A stretch of 24,289 bases of DNA, taken from NCBI GenBank assembly GCA_001557035.1, contig LSKJ01000580.1, positions 1-24,289 on the forward strand. Reading direction: 5' to 3'. Position numbers and translations under genes: made by a program. Of this stretch, positions 1 through 11,530 are shown piece by piece; positions within the stretch are counted from its first letter, which is position 1, and each line of letters opens with the position of its first letter. Below the pieces are notes generated by a model. That model made no database searches. It had not been told where the DNA came from and saw only the letters and a program-made list of their open reading frames with translations. The stretch comes from Rhodospirillaceae bacterium CCH5-H10 (GTDB lineage Bacteria; Pseudomonadota; Alphaproteobacteria; Reyranellales; Reyranellaceae).

Positions 1-20
1 CCCCCGTATGACGGGGGAGG
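1..20 (-). repeat. Partial copy of CCTCCCCC/GGGGGAGG palindromic repeat (repeat A), reverse orientation
   Basis: The window opens inside a hairpin whose arms are runs of C and G (CCCCC...GGGGG) with loop GTATGAC. This is the reverse complement of the GTCATAC loop in the next copy, so the two copies lie head to head about 21 bp apart. The left part is cut off by the window edge. Confidence 0.75.
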
Positions 21-41
21 TGGATAAGGTCTCAAGCTTTC

Positions 42-90
42 CCTCCCCCGTCATACGGGGGAGGTGGCCGAAGGCCGGAGGGGGAAAGCC
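42..90 (+). repeat. Palindromic intergenic repeat A, full copy upstream of gltB
   Basis: The first hairpin has arms CCTCCCCC and GGGGGAGG around GTCATAC (42-64). A second short hairpin, GGCC-GAA-GGCC, and a purine tail GGAGGGGGAAAGCC follow. The same two-part unit recurs at 4701, at 4775 (reversed) and at 24228. It ends only a few bases before the gltB ribosome-binding site, so it would be in the gltB leader if transcription starts upstream. It resembles REP-type elements; whether it is mobile, or acts as a terminator or RNA-stability element, cannot be told from sequence. Confidence 0.85.
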
Positions 91-108
91 ACGGTAAGGA
101 TTAGCCCC

Positions 109-4653
<4,545 letters not shown>

Positions 4654-4700
4654 GCGCAATTGGACCCGGTGAAGATCAAGGGAGCTGTCCCTACTCTTCT

Positions 4701-4739
4701 CCTCCCCCGTCTTACGGGGGAGGCCGGGAGGGGGAAGGC
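4701..4739 (+). repeat. Palindromic repeat A, shortened copy after gltB
   Basis: The hairpin CCTCCCCC-GTCTTAC-GGGGGAGG (loop changed from GTCATAC) is at 4701-4723, with a purine tail GGAGGGGGAAGGC after it. The second small hairpin seen in other copies has been lost. It lies 47 bp after the gltB stop. It faces the reversed copy at 4775-4822 between two converging genes, so it could serve as a terminator, though there is no T-run after the stem. Confidence 0.8.
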
Positions 4740-4774
4740 AACAAGATGATTTCCGGTCGAGAAGCACGCCCCGT

Positions 4775-4822
4775 GGCCTTCCCCCTCCGGCCTTCGGCCA
4801 CCTCCCCGTGTGACGGGGGAGG
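4775..4822 (-). repeat. Palindromic repeat A, reverse copy
   Basis: Read on the minus strand this is hairpin one (one arm a base shorter, CCTCCCC, with loop GTGTGAC in plus-strand reading), hairpin two GGCC-GAA-GGCC, and tail GGAGGGGGAAGGCC. It ends 5 bp from the stop codon of the minus-strand hydrolase. With the forward copy at 4701 it forms an inverted pair whose tails face each other. Together they fill most of the 174-bp gap between gltB and the hydrolase gene; I see no gene in that gap. Confidence 0.8.
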
Positions 4823-4827
4823 AAGGC

Positions 4828-5919
4828 TTACGCCGAGCTGGGCAAAAACCAATCCAGAATCCGCGCATTCTCGTCGCGCGGATAGGTGTGCGAGAGGTCG
4901 GCGATCTCGCGATAGTTCACGTCGGCGCCGGCCTGCTCCAGCGCGCGCTGCGCGCCCTGGGCCATCTCCGGCGGGAACATCCAGTCCTGCGTACCGTGGA
5001 TGATGTGAACCGGCAGATCGCGGAGGCGATCCGCGTCGGCGAAAGTCATCAGCATCGGATGGAAGCTGGCGGCGACCGGCGCGAGATGCGTGAAGCGACA
5101 GTCGCCGCGCAGGCCGATCACATAGGTGAAGGTGCCACCATCGCTCATGCCGGTCAGGAGTTGGTGCGAGCCGTCGATGTTCCAGTCGTTGGCCACATCC
5201 TCGGCCATGCGGTCGATGCGTGGCCCGTCGACCTCCGGTTCCATCAGCGACCAGGTCGCACCCGCCGCCGTCGGCGCCAGCACGATGAAGCCGCGCGTGC
5301 GCGCTTCGCGCACCCAGCTCCACAGGAAGGCGCCGCCATTGCCGCTGCCGCCATGCAGCGCCACGACCAGAGGCCAGCTCTTCGCCGCGTCGTAATACTC
5401 CGGGACATAGAGCGAGAACGCGCCGCGCGTACCGGACGGCCCGGCGATGTGCATGAAGCCCACGCCCTCGCGCGTCGGATCGGCGGCGGCGAGGCGAGCC
5501 TGCAGGCCGGCATCCTCGCGCGCGGATTGTTCGAGGAAGAAGTTGCTGATGGGCTTGAGATACGGCGACAACGGATAAAGCGCCTCGCAGGCGCGCGGGT
5601 AGCCGCGCAGGGCGCGGTAGGCGGCGACGATCGGCTGCGGCGCCTCGGGTGCGGCGAGCAGGCCCTGGATCGCCTCGCCGGCGAACACCGCCGCCCGCTC
5701 CAGATAATCGCGGACCGGGGCCAGTCGTCTGGGCCACTCGAGGGCGCGCGAGGCCGCCAGCGCCGGGCCGAGATCGTCGTTGCGGCCGGCCAGGGCCTCG
5801 AGGATCTGCGGCAGGGTTTGCGGCGACAGATGACGGGTCGCGAACTCGATGGCGTGCAGCGCGCGCAGCGTGGCGGGCACCAGCGCGGAGAGGGCCTCGA
5901 TGGCGGCCTCCTCGGCCAT
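4828..5919 (-). CDS. Alpha/beta-hydrolase (esterase / PHB-depolymerase-like)
   Basis: This 363-residue protein has a hydrolase fold in its C-terminal two thirds. LVVALHGGSGNGG carries the oxyanion-hole glycine stretch. TGMSDGG carries the nucleophile Ser259. Asp312 (HGTQDW) and His344 (LSHTYP) complete a plausible triad with normal order and spacing. The first 120 or so residues are helical-looking and I do not recognise them. There is no signal peptide, so a cytoplasmic role is likely. The start ATG shares one base with the stop of the upstream GMC oxidoreductase (TGATG), indicating translational coupling. The pairing suggests the hydrolase and oxidoreductase act on one substrate class, for example releasing then oxidising an alcohol. 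The substrate is unknown. Polyhydroxybutyrate depolymerase, phospholipase/carboxylesterase and dienelactone-hydrolase-like names would all fit the fold. Confidence 0.85.
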   Translation of the reverse strand: MAEEAAIEALSALVPATLRALHAIEFATRHLSPQTLPQILEALAGRNDDLGPALAASRALEWPRRLAPVRDYLERAAVFAGEAIQGLLAAPEAPQPIVAAYRALRGYPRACEALYPLSPYLKPISNFFLEQSAREDAGLQARLAAADPTREGVGFMHIAGPSGTRGAFSLYVPEYYDAAKSWPLVVALHGGSGNGGAFLWSWVREARTRGFIVLAPTAAGATWSLMEPEVDGPRIDRMAEDVANDWNIDGSHQLLTGMSDGGTFTYVIGLRGDCRFTHLAPVAASFHPMLMTFADADRLRDLPVHIIHGTQDWMFPPEMAQGAQRALEQAGADVNYREIADLSHTYPRDENARILDWFLPSSA

Positions 5920-7559
5920 CAGTCGTTCAGCATCGTCGCTTCGAGCGCCGGCTTGCCGCGGATCATGTCGGCCGCCTTCTCGGCGATCATCAGCACCGAT
6001 GCGTTGAGGTTGGCCGAGGGCATGGTCGGCATGATCGAGGCGTCGACCACGCGCAGTCCTTCGAGGCCGCGCACGCGAAGCTGGTCGTCGACGACGGCCG
6101 TCGGGTCGCTGTCCGGCGCCATGCGGCACGAACCCATGAGATGGAAGGTCGTGGTGCCGCGTTCCTTGGCGGCCTGCATCAGCTCGGCGTCCGACTGCTT
6201 CTCCGACCCGGGGAACTCCTCGCGGTCGTAGTATTTGCTCAGCGCCCTGGAGCCGATCAGGCGTCGCGCCAGCTTCATGCCGGCCAGCAGCACGCGGCGG
6301 TCGCTCTCGGCAGCGAGATAGTTCGGCTGGATGATCGGATGCTCGAACGGATCGGCGGATCGCGCGCGGACATAGCCGATCGAATCGGGACGCTGCTGCC
6401 ACGAGGCAATGGTCATTCCGGGGAAATCGTCGAGCGTCGACTGCACGCCTTCCTTGTAGCTGGCCGGGGTGAAGGTGAGCTGCAGGTCGTAATTCTCGAT
6501 GCTCTCGTCGGACTTCCAGAAGACGTAGATCAGCGTCGGATTGAGCGTCAGCAGGCCCTTGCGCGTCGTGACGTATTTCAGGATCTCGCCGGCCAGGCGC
6601 AGTCCCTTCGAGCGTTCGTTGATGCTGGTGGCGTTCTTCACACGGGCGACGAAGCGCGGCGCGTAATGGTCGCGCAGGTTCTCGCCGACGCCGGCCAGCT
6701 CGTGCTTCACCTCGATGCCGAGCGACTTCAACAGCGGCGCGGGGCCGATGCCCGAGATCTGCAGGAGCTGCGGCGAGTTCACCGTACCGCCGCTCAGGAT
6801 CACTTCCTTCCGGGCGCGCACTTCCATCGGCGTGCCGTTGCGGCCTCCCTTGCGGTAGCGCACGCCGACGGCGCGCTTGCCTTCGAGGACGACCGAGGTC
6901 GCCTGCGCATGGGTGCGCACCGTGAGGTTGGGCCGCGACATGGCAGGATGAAGATAACCACGCGCGGCGCTGACCCTGCGGCCGTTCCGGATGATGCGCT
7001 GGACGTAGCTCACGCCCGCCTGCTTCGTGCCGTTGTAGTCCGGGTTGCGCGGGATGCCCTGTTCCACGGCGCCCTCGATGAAGGCCTCGCACAGGGGATC
7101 GCGCCATTCGAGGTCGGTGATCGGCAGGTTGCCCTCGCTGCCCCGGAAGGTCGCGTCGGCATCGCCTGCCATCCGGTGTTCGCTGCGGCGGAAATAGGGG
7201 AGCACGTCGGAATAGCCCCAGCCGCGATTGCCGCGCTGTGCCCAGCCGTCGAAGTCGAGACGCTGGCCACGATTGTAGATGTGGCCGTTGATCGAGCTCG
7301 ATCCGCCCAGCGTCTTGCCGCGCGGCGCGGCGATCGCCCGGCCGCCGGTCCATTCACTGGGCTCGGATTTGTAGAGCCAGTTCACCTTGGGATCGACCAG
7401 CGTGTACATGAAGCCGGCCGGGATATGGATGAAGGGGTGCCAGTCGCGCGGCCCGGCTTCCAGTACGCAGACCGTGACGTTCGGGTCTTCGCTCAACCGG
7501 CTGGCCAGCACGCTGCCCGCCGAGCCGGCGCCCACGATCACGTAGTCGAAACTCTCCAT
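5919..7559 (-). CDS. GMC-family FAD-dependent oxidoreductase (choline/alcohol dehydrogenase-like)
   Basis: This 546-residue protein is a glucose-methanol-choline family flavoenzyme, which oxidises an alcohol group. The N-terminus carries the FAD dinucleotide motif VGAGSAGS followed by an acidic strand end (VLEAGPRD). GKTLGGSSSINGHIYNRG is the first family signature and GGTVNSPQLLQISGIGP the second. The C-terminal active site has His473 (TFHLMGSCRM) and Asn517 (SANLN). Their 44-residue spacing equals that of the His/Asn catalytic pair of choline oxidase (466/510). No signal peptide is seen. A good ribosome-binding site (AGGGAAGGA, about 10 nt upstream) supports the ATG. The gene starts 17 bp after panB and is fused by a one-base overlap to the hydrolase gene. 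The substrate cannot be read from sequence, and a betA name would be unsafe. Confidence 0.93.
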   Translation of the reverse strand: MESFDYVIVGAGSAGSVLASRLSEDPNVTVCVLEAGPRDWHPFIHIPAGFMYTLVDPKVNWLYKSEPSEWTGGRAIAAPRGKTLGGSSSINGHIYNRGQRLDFDGWAQRGNRGWGYSDVLPYFRRSEHRMAGDADATFRGSEGNLPITDLEWRDPLCEAFIEGAVEQGIPRNPDYNGTKQAGVSYVQRIIRNGRRVSAARGYLHPAMSRPNLTVRTHAQATSVVLEGKRAVGVRYRKGGRNGTPMEVRARKEVILSGGTVNSPQLLQISGIGPAPLLKSLGIEVKHELAGVGENLRDHYAPRFVARVKNATSINERSKGLRLAGEILKYVTTRKGLLTLNPTLIYVFWKSDESIENYDLQLTFTPASYKEGVQSTLDDFPGMTIASWQQRPDSIGYVRARSADPFEHPIIQPNYLAAESDRRVLLAGMKLARRLIGSRALSKYYDREEFPGSEKQSDAELMQAAKERGTTTFHLMGSCRMAPDSDPTAVVDDQLRVRGLEGLRVVDASIMPTMPSANLNASVLMIAEKAADMIRGKPALEATMLND

Positions 7560-7576
7560 ACCCGCCGCTTCCTTCC

Positions 7577-8416
7577 CTATTGACGGGATTGACCACCGGA
7601 TTTGGGCAGGAAGCAATGCTCCATCGCGGGAAAACGACGAGCCTTCACGTCGGCTGAATAGGCGGCCGCGGCCTCGGCGATCCGGGGCCCGAGGTCGGCA
7701 TAGCGCTTCACGAACCGCGGGGTGAAATCGCTGAACAGGCCGAACACATCCTCCGACACGAGGATCTGGCCGTCGCAGACCGGCGAGGCGCCGATGCCGA
7801 TGGTCGGGATGGAGATCGACCGGGTGATCGCGGCGGCCACGGGCTCCAGCGTGCCCTCCAACACGACCGCGAAGGCGCCCGCCTCGGCCATCGCCTCGGC
7901 GTCGCGCGTCACCTGTTTTGCCTCCTCGTCGGAGCGGCCGGTCGCCTTGAAGCCGCCGGCGACGTTCACGGCCTGCGGCATCAGCCCGACATGGGCGCAG
8001 ACCGGGATGCCGCGCTGGACGAGGTAGCGCACGGTCTCGGCCATGACCTCGCCGCCCTCCAGCTTGACGCCGCTGGCGCCGGTCTCGGACATGATCCGCG
8101 CCGCGCTGTGGAACGCCTGCTCCGGACTGGCCTGGTAGCTGCCGAACGGCAGGTCGACGATCACGCAGGCATGGGACGCGCCGCGCATCACGGCCGAACC
8201 GTGCGCGATCATCATGTCGAGCGTGACGGGCAGGGTGCTGTCGAAGCCATAGACGACCATGCCCAGCGAATCGCCCACCAGCAGCAGGTCGACATGCGGG
8301 TCGAGCCACCGCGCCATCTGCGTAGTGTAGGCGGTCAGGCACACGATCGGCTCGCCACCCTTGCGGGCGCGGATCTGCGGCGTGCTCACTCTCTTGGCTG
8401 AAGTGACGGCGCTCAT
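7577..8416 (-). CDS. panB: 3-methyl-2-oxobutanoate hydroxymethyltransferase
   Basis: The protein has 279 residues, normal for PanB, which transfers a hydroxymethyl group from 5,10-methylene-tetrahydrofolate to 2-oxoisovalerate to give ketopantoate, the first committed step of pantothenate synthesis. The Mg ligands are visible as Asp49 (VGDSLGMV), Asp88 (VDLPFGSY) and Glu120 (GVKLEGG), matching D45, D84 and E114 of E. coli PanB. PTIGIGAS is also typical. The ATG has AAAGG about 10 nt upstream. It lies 23 bp after the kinase stop and 17 bp before the GMC gene, so it is probably co-transcribed with them. No panC or panD is nearby, which makes this an unusual setting for panB. Confidence 0.96.
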   Translation of the reverse strand: MSAVTSAKRVSTPQIRARKGGEPIVCLTAYTTQMARWLDPHVDLLLVGDSLGMVVYGFDSTLPVTLDMMIAHGSAVMRGASHACVIVDLPFGSYQASPEQAFHSAARIMSETGASGVKLEGGEVMAETVRYLVQRGIPVCAHVGLMPQAVNVAGGFKATGRSDEEAKQVTRDAEAMAEAGAFAVVLEGTLEPVAAAITRSISIPTIGIGASPVCDGQILVSEDVFGLFSDFTPRFVKRYADLGPRIAEAAAAYSADVKARRFPAMEHCFLPKSGGQSRQ

Positions 8417-8439
8417 GATCTCAAACCTTTCGACGGCAA

Positions 8440-9936
8440 CTAGTGGATGACGGCGCGGGGCAACCGTATCGCGATCGACAGACCACCGCCGGGGCGATTG
8501 GCCGCGACGACCTGGCCGCCCAGGGCCTCGACGTTGCGCCGAACGATCCAGAGCCCGAGGCCCGAATGCTCGACGGCACGGTCGCTGCCTATGCCATCCT
8601 CGGGGCGCAAAGAGAAGTATCGTTGGAAGACACTGTCGAGTTTCTCGGGGTCGATCCCCGGCCCCTCGTCGTCGACGGTGAGGGCGACGGTGTCGGGCGA
8701 GACGCGCAGCGAAACGGCGATGGTCGTGCCGGGGGACGAGAAGCTGATGGCATTCTCCAGCACGTTCTGCAGGACGATCTCCATCATGCCCGTCGCGGTG
8801 CGCACGACGGCGCCGCGGTCGAGTTTCACCGTGAGCCCGATGTCGCGCGCGGCGAGAATCTCGCGGAAATGGCGGGCCGCATCCTCGACCAGTGGCGCGA
8901 GGTCGGTCGGCACGCGTGGCGCGTCGATCAGGTCGGCGGTTCCCATGTCGTGACGCTGTGCGGCATTCACGAGGCCCAGCAGGCGGGCGAGAGAGGAGTC
9001 GATTATTTCCAGCGCGCGGCGGGCACGTTGATCTTCCGCGGGCACGGCGCGCTGGACCGGGCGCAGCGCCGACTGCACGGCGGCCAGCGGTGTCTTGAAG
9101 GAGTGCGCGTTATCCTCGGCAGACTGGCGGATCTCGCGCGACACGCGGCGCAACTCGTGGACCAGCCGGTCGAAGTCGCGGGCCACGCCCGACAGTTCGG
9201 GGACGGTGTTGCGCTGGACAAAGGTCGCATCGACGGCACGGCCCAGCGCGATCTCGTCGGCCACATTGCGGAAACGCCGGAGGCTAAGACGCATGCCGAG
9301 CGCCACCAGAACGGCGAGCAGCGCGCCGCCGAGATAGATGGCGGCGGCAATGCGGACCTCGCGCGTCTGCCAGTAGGGCCGGCCGATCGAGGTGTCGAGG
9401 AATTCGGAGGCGACGTGCGTGGTGGTCAGGATCCAGCAATTGCCGCGGGCGCGGATCGGGATGATCGAGGTCAGCAGCTCGACCGTGCCGTCGGCGCGGC
9501 TGTAGCGCATCTCGTCGGAGGCGTTCCAGGTACAGGCCTCCGACAGGCGCTGCAGGATGCCGCGCTGGCCCAGCTCGTCGAGCTCGGCCGTCACCGCTTC
9601 CGGCCCCAGCGGCGGCGCCGAGGCCACGAGATAGAACCGGCTCGCCGTTCGCGCGTCGGGCGGCTGGTACATCAGCTTCAGCACCGTGCCGCTGCTCGCA
9701 TACTTCGCGAGCTCGCGGTTGAGGTTCATCGGCTCCGACGGGTCGGTGTCGCGCAGTACCGGCGCCAGCGCCTCGGCGATCAGCGCGCTGCGGTCCTGGA
9801 TGGCACGCGTCACCAGGATCTGCATCTGGCTGTCGGCACTCTCGAACTGCCCGTAGAGCACGATCGGCAGCGCCACGAACAATCCGATCAGCGCCACCAG
9901 CTTCAGCGTGAGCGAGGCGGCAAGGCGGCGCAGCAC
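8440..9936 (-). CDS. Membrane sensor histidine kinase of a two-component pair
   Basis: A GTG at 9936 gives 498 residues. Transmembrane helix one covers about residues 8-28 and helix two about 197-219, enclosing a roughly 165-residue periplasmic sensor domain. A HAMP-like linker follows. The H-box is [10 protein letters not shown] with phospho-acceptor His278, then N-box (LQNVLENAI, Asn391), G1-box (DDEGPGID) and G2-box ([10 protein letters not shown]). All catalytic motifs are intact. Its partner is the response regulator just upstream on the same strand. The start is uncertain. GTG codons at 9972 and 10002 are also in frame, but the latter lies inside the inverted-repeat element. GTG 9936 is chosen because it lies in the sequence duplicated next to the regulator's stop codon; none of the three has a clear ribosome-binding site now. 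The signal sensed is unknown, and I do not assign a ChvG-type name. Confidence 0.88.
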   Translation of the reverse strand: MLRRLAASLTLKLVALIGLFVALPIVLYGQFESADSQMQILVTRAIQDRSALIAEALAPVLRDTDPSEPMNLNRELAKYASSGTVLKLMYQPPDARTASRFYLVASAPPLGPEAVTAELDELGQRGILQRLSEACTWNASDEMRYSRADGTVELLTSIIPIRARGNCWILTTTHVASEFLDTSIGRPYWQTREVRIAAAIYLGGALLAVLVALGMRLSLRRFRNVADEIALGRAVDATFVQRNTVPELSGVARDFDRLVHELRRVSREIRQSAEDNAHSFKTPLAAVQSALRPVQRAVPAEDQRARRALEIIDSSLARLLGLVNAAQRHDMGTADLIDAPRVPTDLAPLVEDAARHFREILAARDIGLTVKLDRGAVVRTATGMMEIVLQNVLENAISFSSPGTTIAVSLRVSPDTVALTVDDEGPGIDPEKLDSVFQRYFSLRPEDGIGSDRAVEHSGLGLWIVRRNVEALGGQVVAANRPGGGLSIAIRLPRAVIH

Positions 9937-9939
9937 CGG
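9921..9939. repeat. Direct repeat, kinase-side copy (17 bp exact, 18/19)
   Basis: The 17 bases AGGCGGCGCAGCACCGG at 9923-9939 recur at 10113-10129, exactly 190 bp away. Extending to 19 bases adds one match and one mismatch. On the minus strand this copy encodes the kinase N-terminus (PVLRRL) and contains the likely GTG start. The pair looks like a target duplication or slippage product around the inserted repeat. Confidence 0.7.
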
Positions 9940-9979
9940 CAGTCTGGCGTCCGATGATCTAGAGCTCGACACGAAACAA

Positions 9980-10105
9980 TTCCGTCGTCTCGACCGGAGC
10001 ACCGAAGGTGCGGAGTGGAGAGACCTTCTTTACACCAAAAGCCGTCAGATCGTGGAGAGAAGGTCTCTCCACGCCGCGCTGCGCGCTCCGGTCGAGACGA
10101 CGGAA
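9980..10105. repeat. Inverted-repeat element (repeat B) between response regulator and kinase genes
   Basis: The outer arms are 21 bp and exact (9980-10000 with 10085-10105, core CGTCTCGACCGGAGC). Inner arms of 15 bp also pair exactly (10015-10029 with 10058-10072, GTGGAGAGACCTTCT), and GTGGAGAG-AAGGT-CTCTCCAC forms a small nested hairpin at 10052-10072. The intervening arms differ (14 against 12 bases). There is no open reading frame of note inside. It resembles a non-coding MITE- or REP-like element and would make a long stem in the regulator-kinase transcript. Confidence 0.85.
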
Positions 10106-10110
10106 CCCAC

Positions 10111-10129
10111 CGAGGCGGCGCAGCACCGG
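10111..10129. repeat. Direct repeat, regulator-side copy (17 bp exact, 18/19)
   Basis: This is the second copy of the 9921-9939 sequence, immediately after the response-regulator stop (minus strand). On the minus strand it provides a GTG (10126) about 11 nt after AAGGA at the end of the regulator gene. Reading from that GTG runs through repeat B and stops at 9959, out of frame with the kinase. Confidence 0.7.
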
Positions 10130-10133
10130 AGCG

Positions 10134-10931
10134 TTATTCCTTGCCCCAGCGGTAGCCGAACGACTGGTAGTTCTCGATCTCGCTGAACTCGGGATCGATG
10201 GCGCGGAACTTGTTGCGGATGCGCTTGATGCAGGAGCGGACGTTGGTGCGGTAGCCATTCTCGCCGCTCCCCGCGATGAAGCCGACATAGTGCATGCAGT
10301 CGTAGACCGAACGATAGCTCACGTAGCTGCCGATGTTGGAGGCGAGCGCATGGACGATCTTGAATTCGGTGACGGTGAGGTTGAGGTCGGTCTCGTCCCA
10401 GAACGCCCGGCTGACCGCGGGTTTCAGCAGCAACCGGCCGCAATGGAAGTTGCCGTCGCCGTCGGCCGACATCGGCTTCTCGGCGCGGTCGACGATCAGG
10501 CGCAGGCGGCGGGCGAGGATCGGCACACCGCGCGACTTGTCGACGAAATCGATGGCGCCGCGGTCGAGCGCGAGCTGCTCGTAGTTGGGCTCGCTGTGTC
10601 CCGTGAGGAACACGACCGGCAGGTTGATGCCCGCGCGCTGCAGCTTGGGCAGCAGGTCGATGCCCGAGACCCGCGGAAGGCTCCAGTCGAGCACGATGAT
10701 CTCGATGTCGCCGGCGGTTTCCAGGAACTCGACCAGGCCGGTGCCGTCGCGGAACGCCGCGACGTCGAAGCCGTGGTCGCCCAGTTCGCCGCTCGCGGCC
10801 TCGCGGAAATCGTCATCGTCCTCGACGAAGGCGATGCGTACCCGCCGGCCGGTCTCGACCTCAGCGTCCGGCGGGAAGCCTGGATTGGAGCTGGGCCAGG
10901 CAGAGCCGTCGTCCTTCGTCTGTGTCGTCAT
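10134..10931 (-). CDS. OmpR/PhoB-type response regulator
   Basis: The 265-residue protein has a receiver domain (about 31-150) with acidic pocket EDDDD (37-41), phospho-acceptor Asp82 (VLDWSLP), Thr110 (FLTGHS) and Lys132. A C-terminal winged-helix DNA-binding domain (about 160-262) follows, with the recognition region around NVRSCIKRIRNKF and a terminal YRWGKE wing. About 30 residues precede the receiver, longer than usual and of low complexity. The ATG at 10931 has AAGGTG about 8 nt upstream. It lies inside the preceding lipoprotein gene, giving a 71-nt overlap in a different frame, and no later ATG, GTG or TTG fits. It is presumably phosphorylated by the kinase encoded next. Its targets are unknown; panB, the GMC gene and the hydrolase downstream are co-oriented and may be co-transcribed. 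Confidence 0.92.
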   Translation of the reverse strand: MTTQTKDDGSAWPSSNPGFPPDAEVETGRRVRIAFVEDDDDFREAASGELGDHGFDVAAFRDGTGLVEFLETAGDIEIIVLDWSLPRVSGIDLLPKLQRAGINLPVVFLTGHSEPNYEQLALDRGAIDFVDKSRGVPILARRLRLIVDRAEKPMSADGDGNFHCGRLLLKPAVSRAFWDETDLNLTVTEFKIVHALASNIGSYVSYRSVYDCMHYVGFIAGSGENGYRTNVRSCIKRIRNKFRAIDPEFSEIENYQSFGYRWGKE

Positions 10932-11370
10932 CGCTCTTCACCTTGTACGCGAGGGTTCCGTACTGCTTGGTTTCGACATCCGGATAGAGCTGGATGTCGA
11001 GGGTGCATTTGCCGTTGCGGTAGTGCCACTGCTTGCCGGGAGGACGATTCTCCTCGCTGGTGGGCGGCCCCAGCATCGCCCGAAGCTCGGACTCGCGATA
11101 GCCGGTGAGCACCGGCGCCGTTGCCGGCGTGGGTGCAGGAGACGATGGCGAAGGCTCGACCGACGCGGCGACCGGCGTGGCCGCGGGCCTGGCCGGTCGC
11201 GTGGCGGGTTGGGGAGGCGGTGCCCGGCGCGCCGCGGGCGCGGGCGGCGGTGGCGACGAGCCAAAGCTTGCGAGATCGCTTCGCGCGGCATTCCACACCT
11301 CGCAGCCGGAGAGAAGCAATACGCTCAATCCCACGCCCAGGGTCCTTGTCGCCAAAGGTCCAATCGTCAT
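10861..11370 (-). CDS. Small lipoprotein, proline/alanine-rich, unknown function
   Basis: The ATG at 11370 gives 169 residues. The first 23 form a lipoprotein signal ending in the lipobox LLSGC, with Cys23 as the lipidated residue. A proline-, alanine- and serine-rich stretch (about 35-95) looks like an unstructured tether. The C-terminal 75 residues form a compact domain beginning YRESELRAMLGPP and containing QWHYRNGKCTLDIQLYPD, reminiscent of SmpA/OmlA-like small outer-membrane lipoproteins, but I cannot assign a family. The minus-strand frame is open to 11568, but that part has no lipoprotein features. Its last 71 nt overlap the response-regulator gene, so the two are probably co-transcribed. 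It could be an envelope sensor or accessory for the kinase, which is inference only. It is divergent from pepN with a 160-bp gap that must hold both promoters. Confidence 0.8.
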   Translation of the reverse strand: MTIGPLATRTLGVGLSVLLLSGCEVWNAARSDLASFGSSPPPPAPAARRAPPPQPATRPARPAATPVAASVEPSPSSPAPTPATAPVLTGYRESELRAMLGPPTSEENRPPGKQWHYRNGKCTLDIQLYPDVETKQYGTLAYKVKSDDDTDEGRRLCLAQLQSRLPAGR

Positions 11371-11530
11371 CCGCAACCGTGAGAAGCCTGACGACAGGCC
11401 TAGAGCGGCCATGTGGCAGGTTTGGGGCACGGAGTCGTGCCGGGATGGCGCGCTCTCGGGATTGCGGCGGGTCGTCACGTCGGGCAAGCACGGTTTCCGC
11501 GCGGACAACGGCCGTCGTATTGAGGATTCC

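Noticed and set aside
4810..6231. 473-codon plus-strand frame opposite the hydrolase and the GMC gene
   Set aside because: It is antisense to two genes with intact catalytic residues, crosses their junction and carries no recognisable domain.
9959..10126. Short minus-strand frame from the GTG after the response-regulator stop through repeat B
   Set aside because: It consists almost wholly of repeat sequence and stops before the kinase frame; it is a by-product of the insertion rather than a gene.
11105..11530. Possible 142-residue N-terminal extension of PepN
   Set aside because: The extension is antisense to the lipoprotein gene, is glycine/alanine-rich, and has no M1 domain sequence; ATG 11531 with GAGGA is better.
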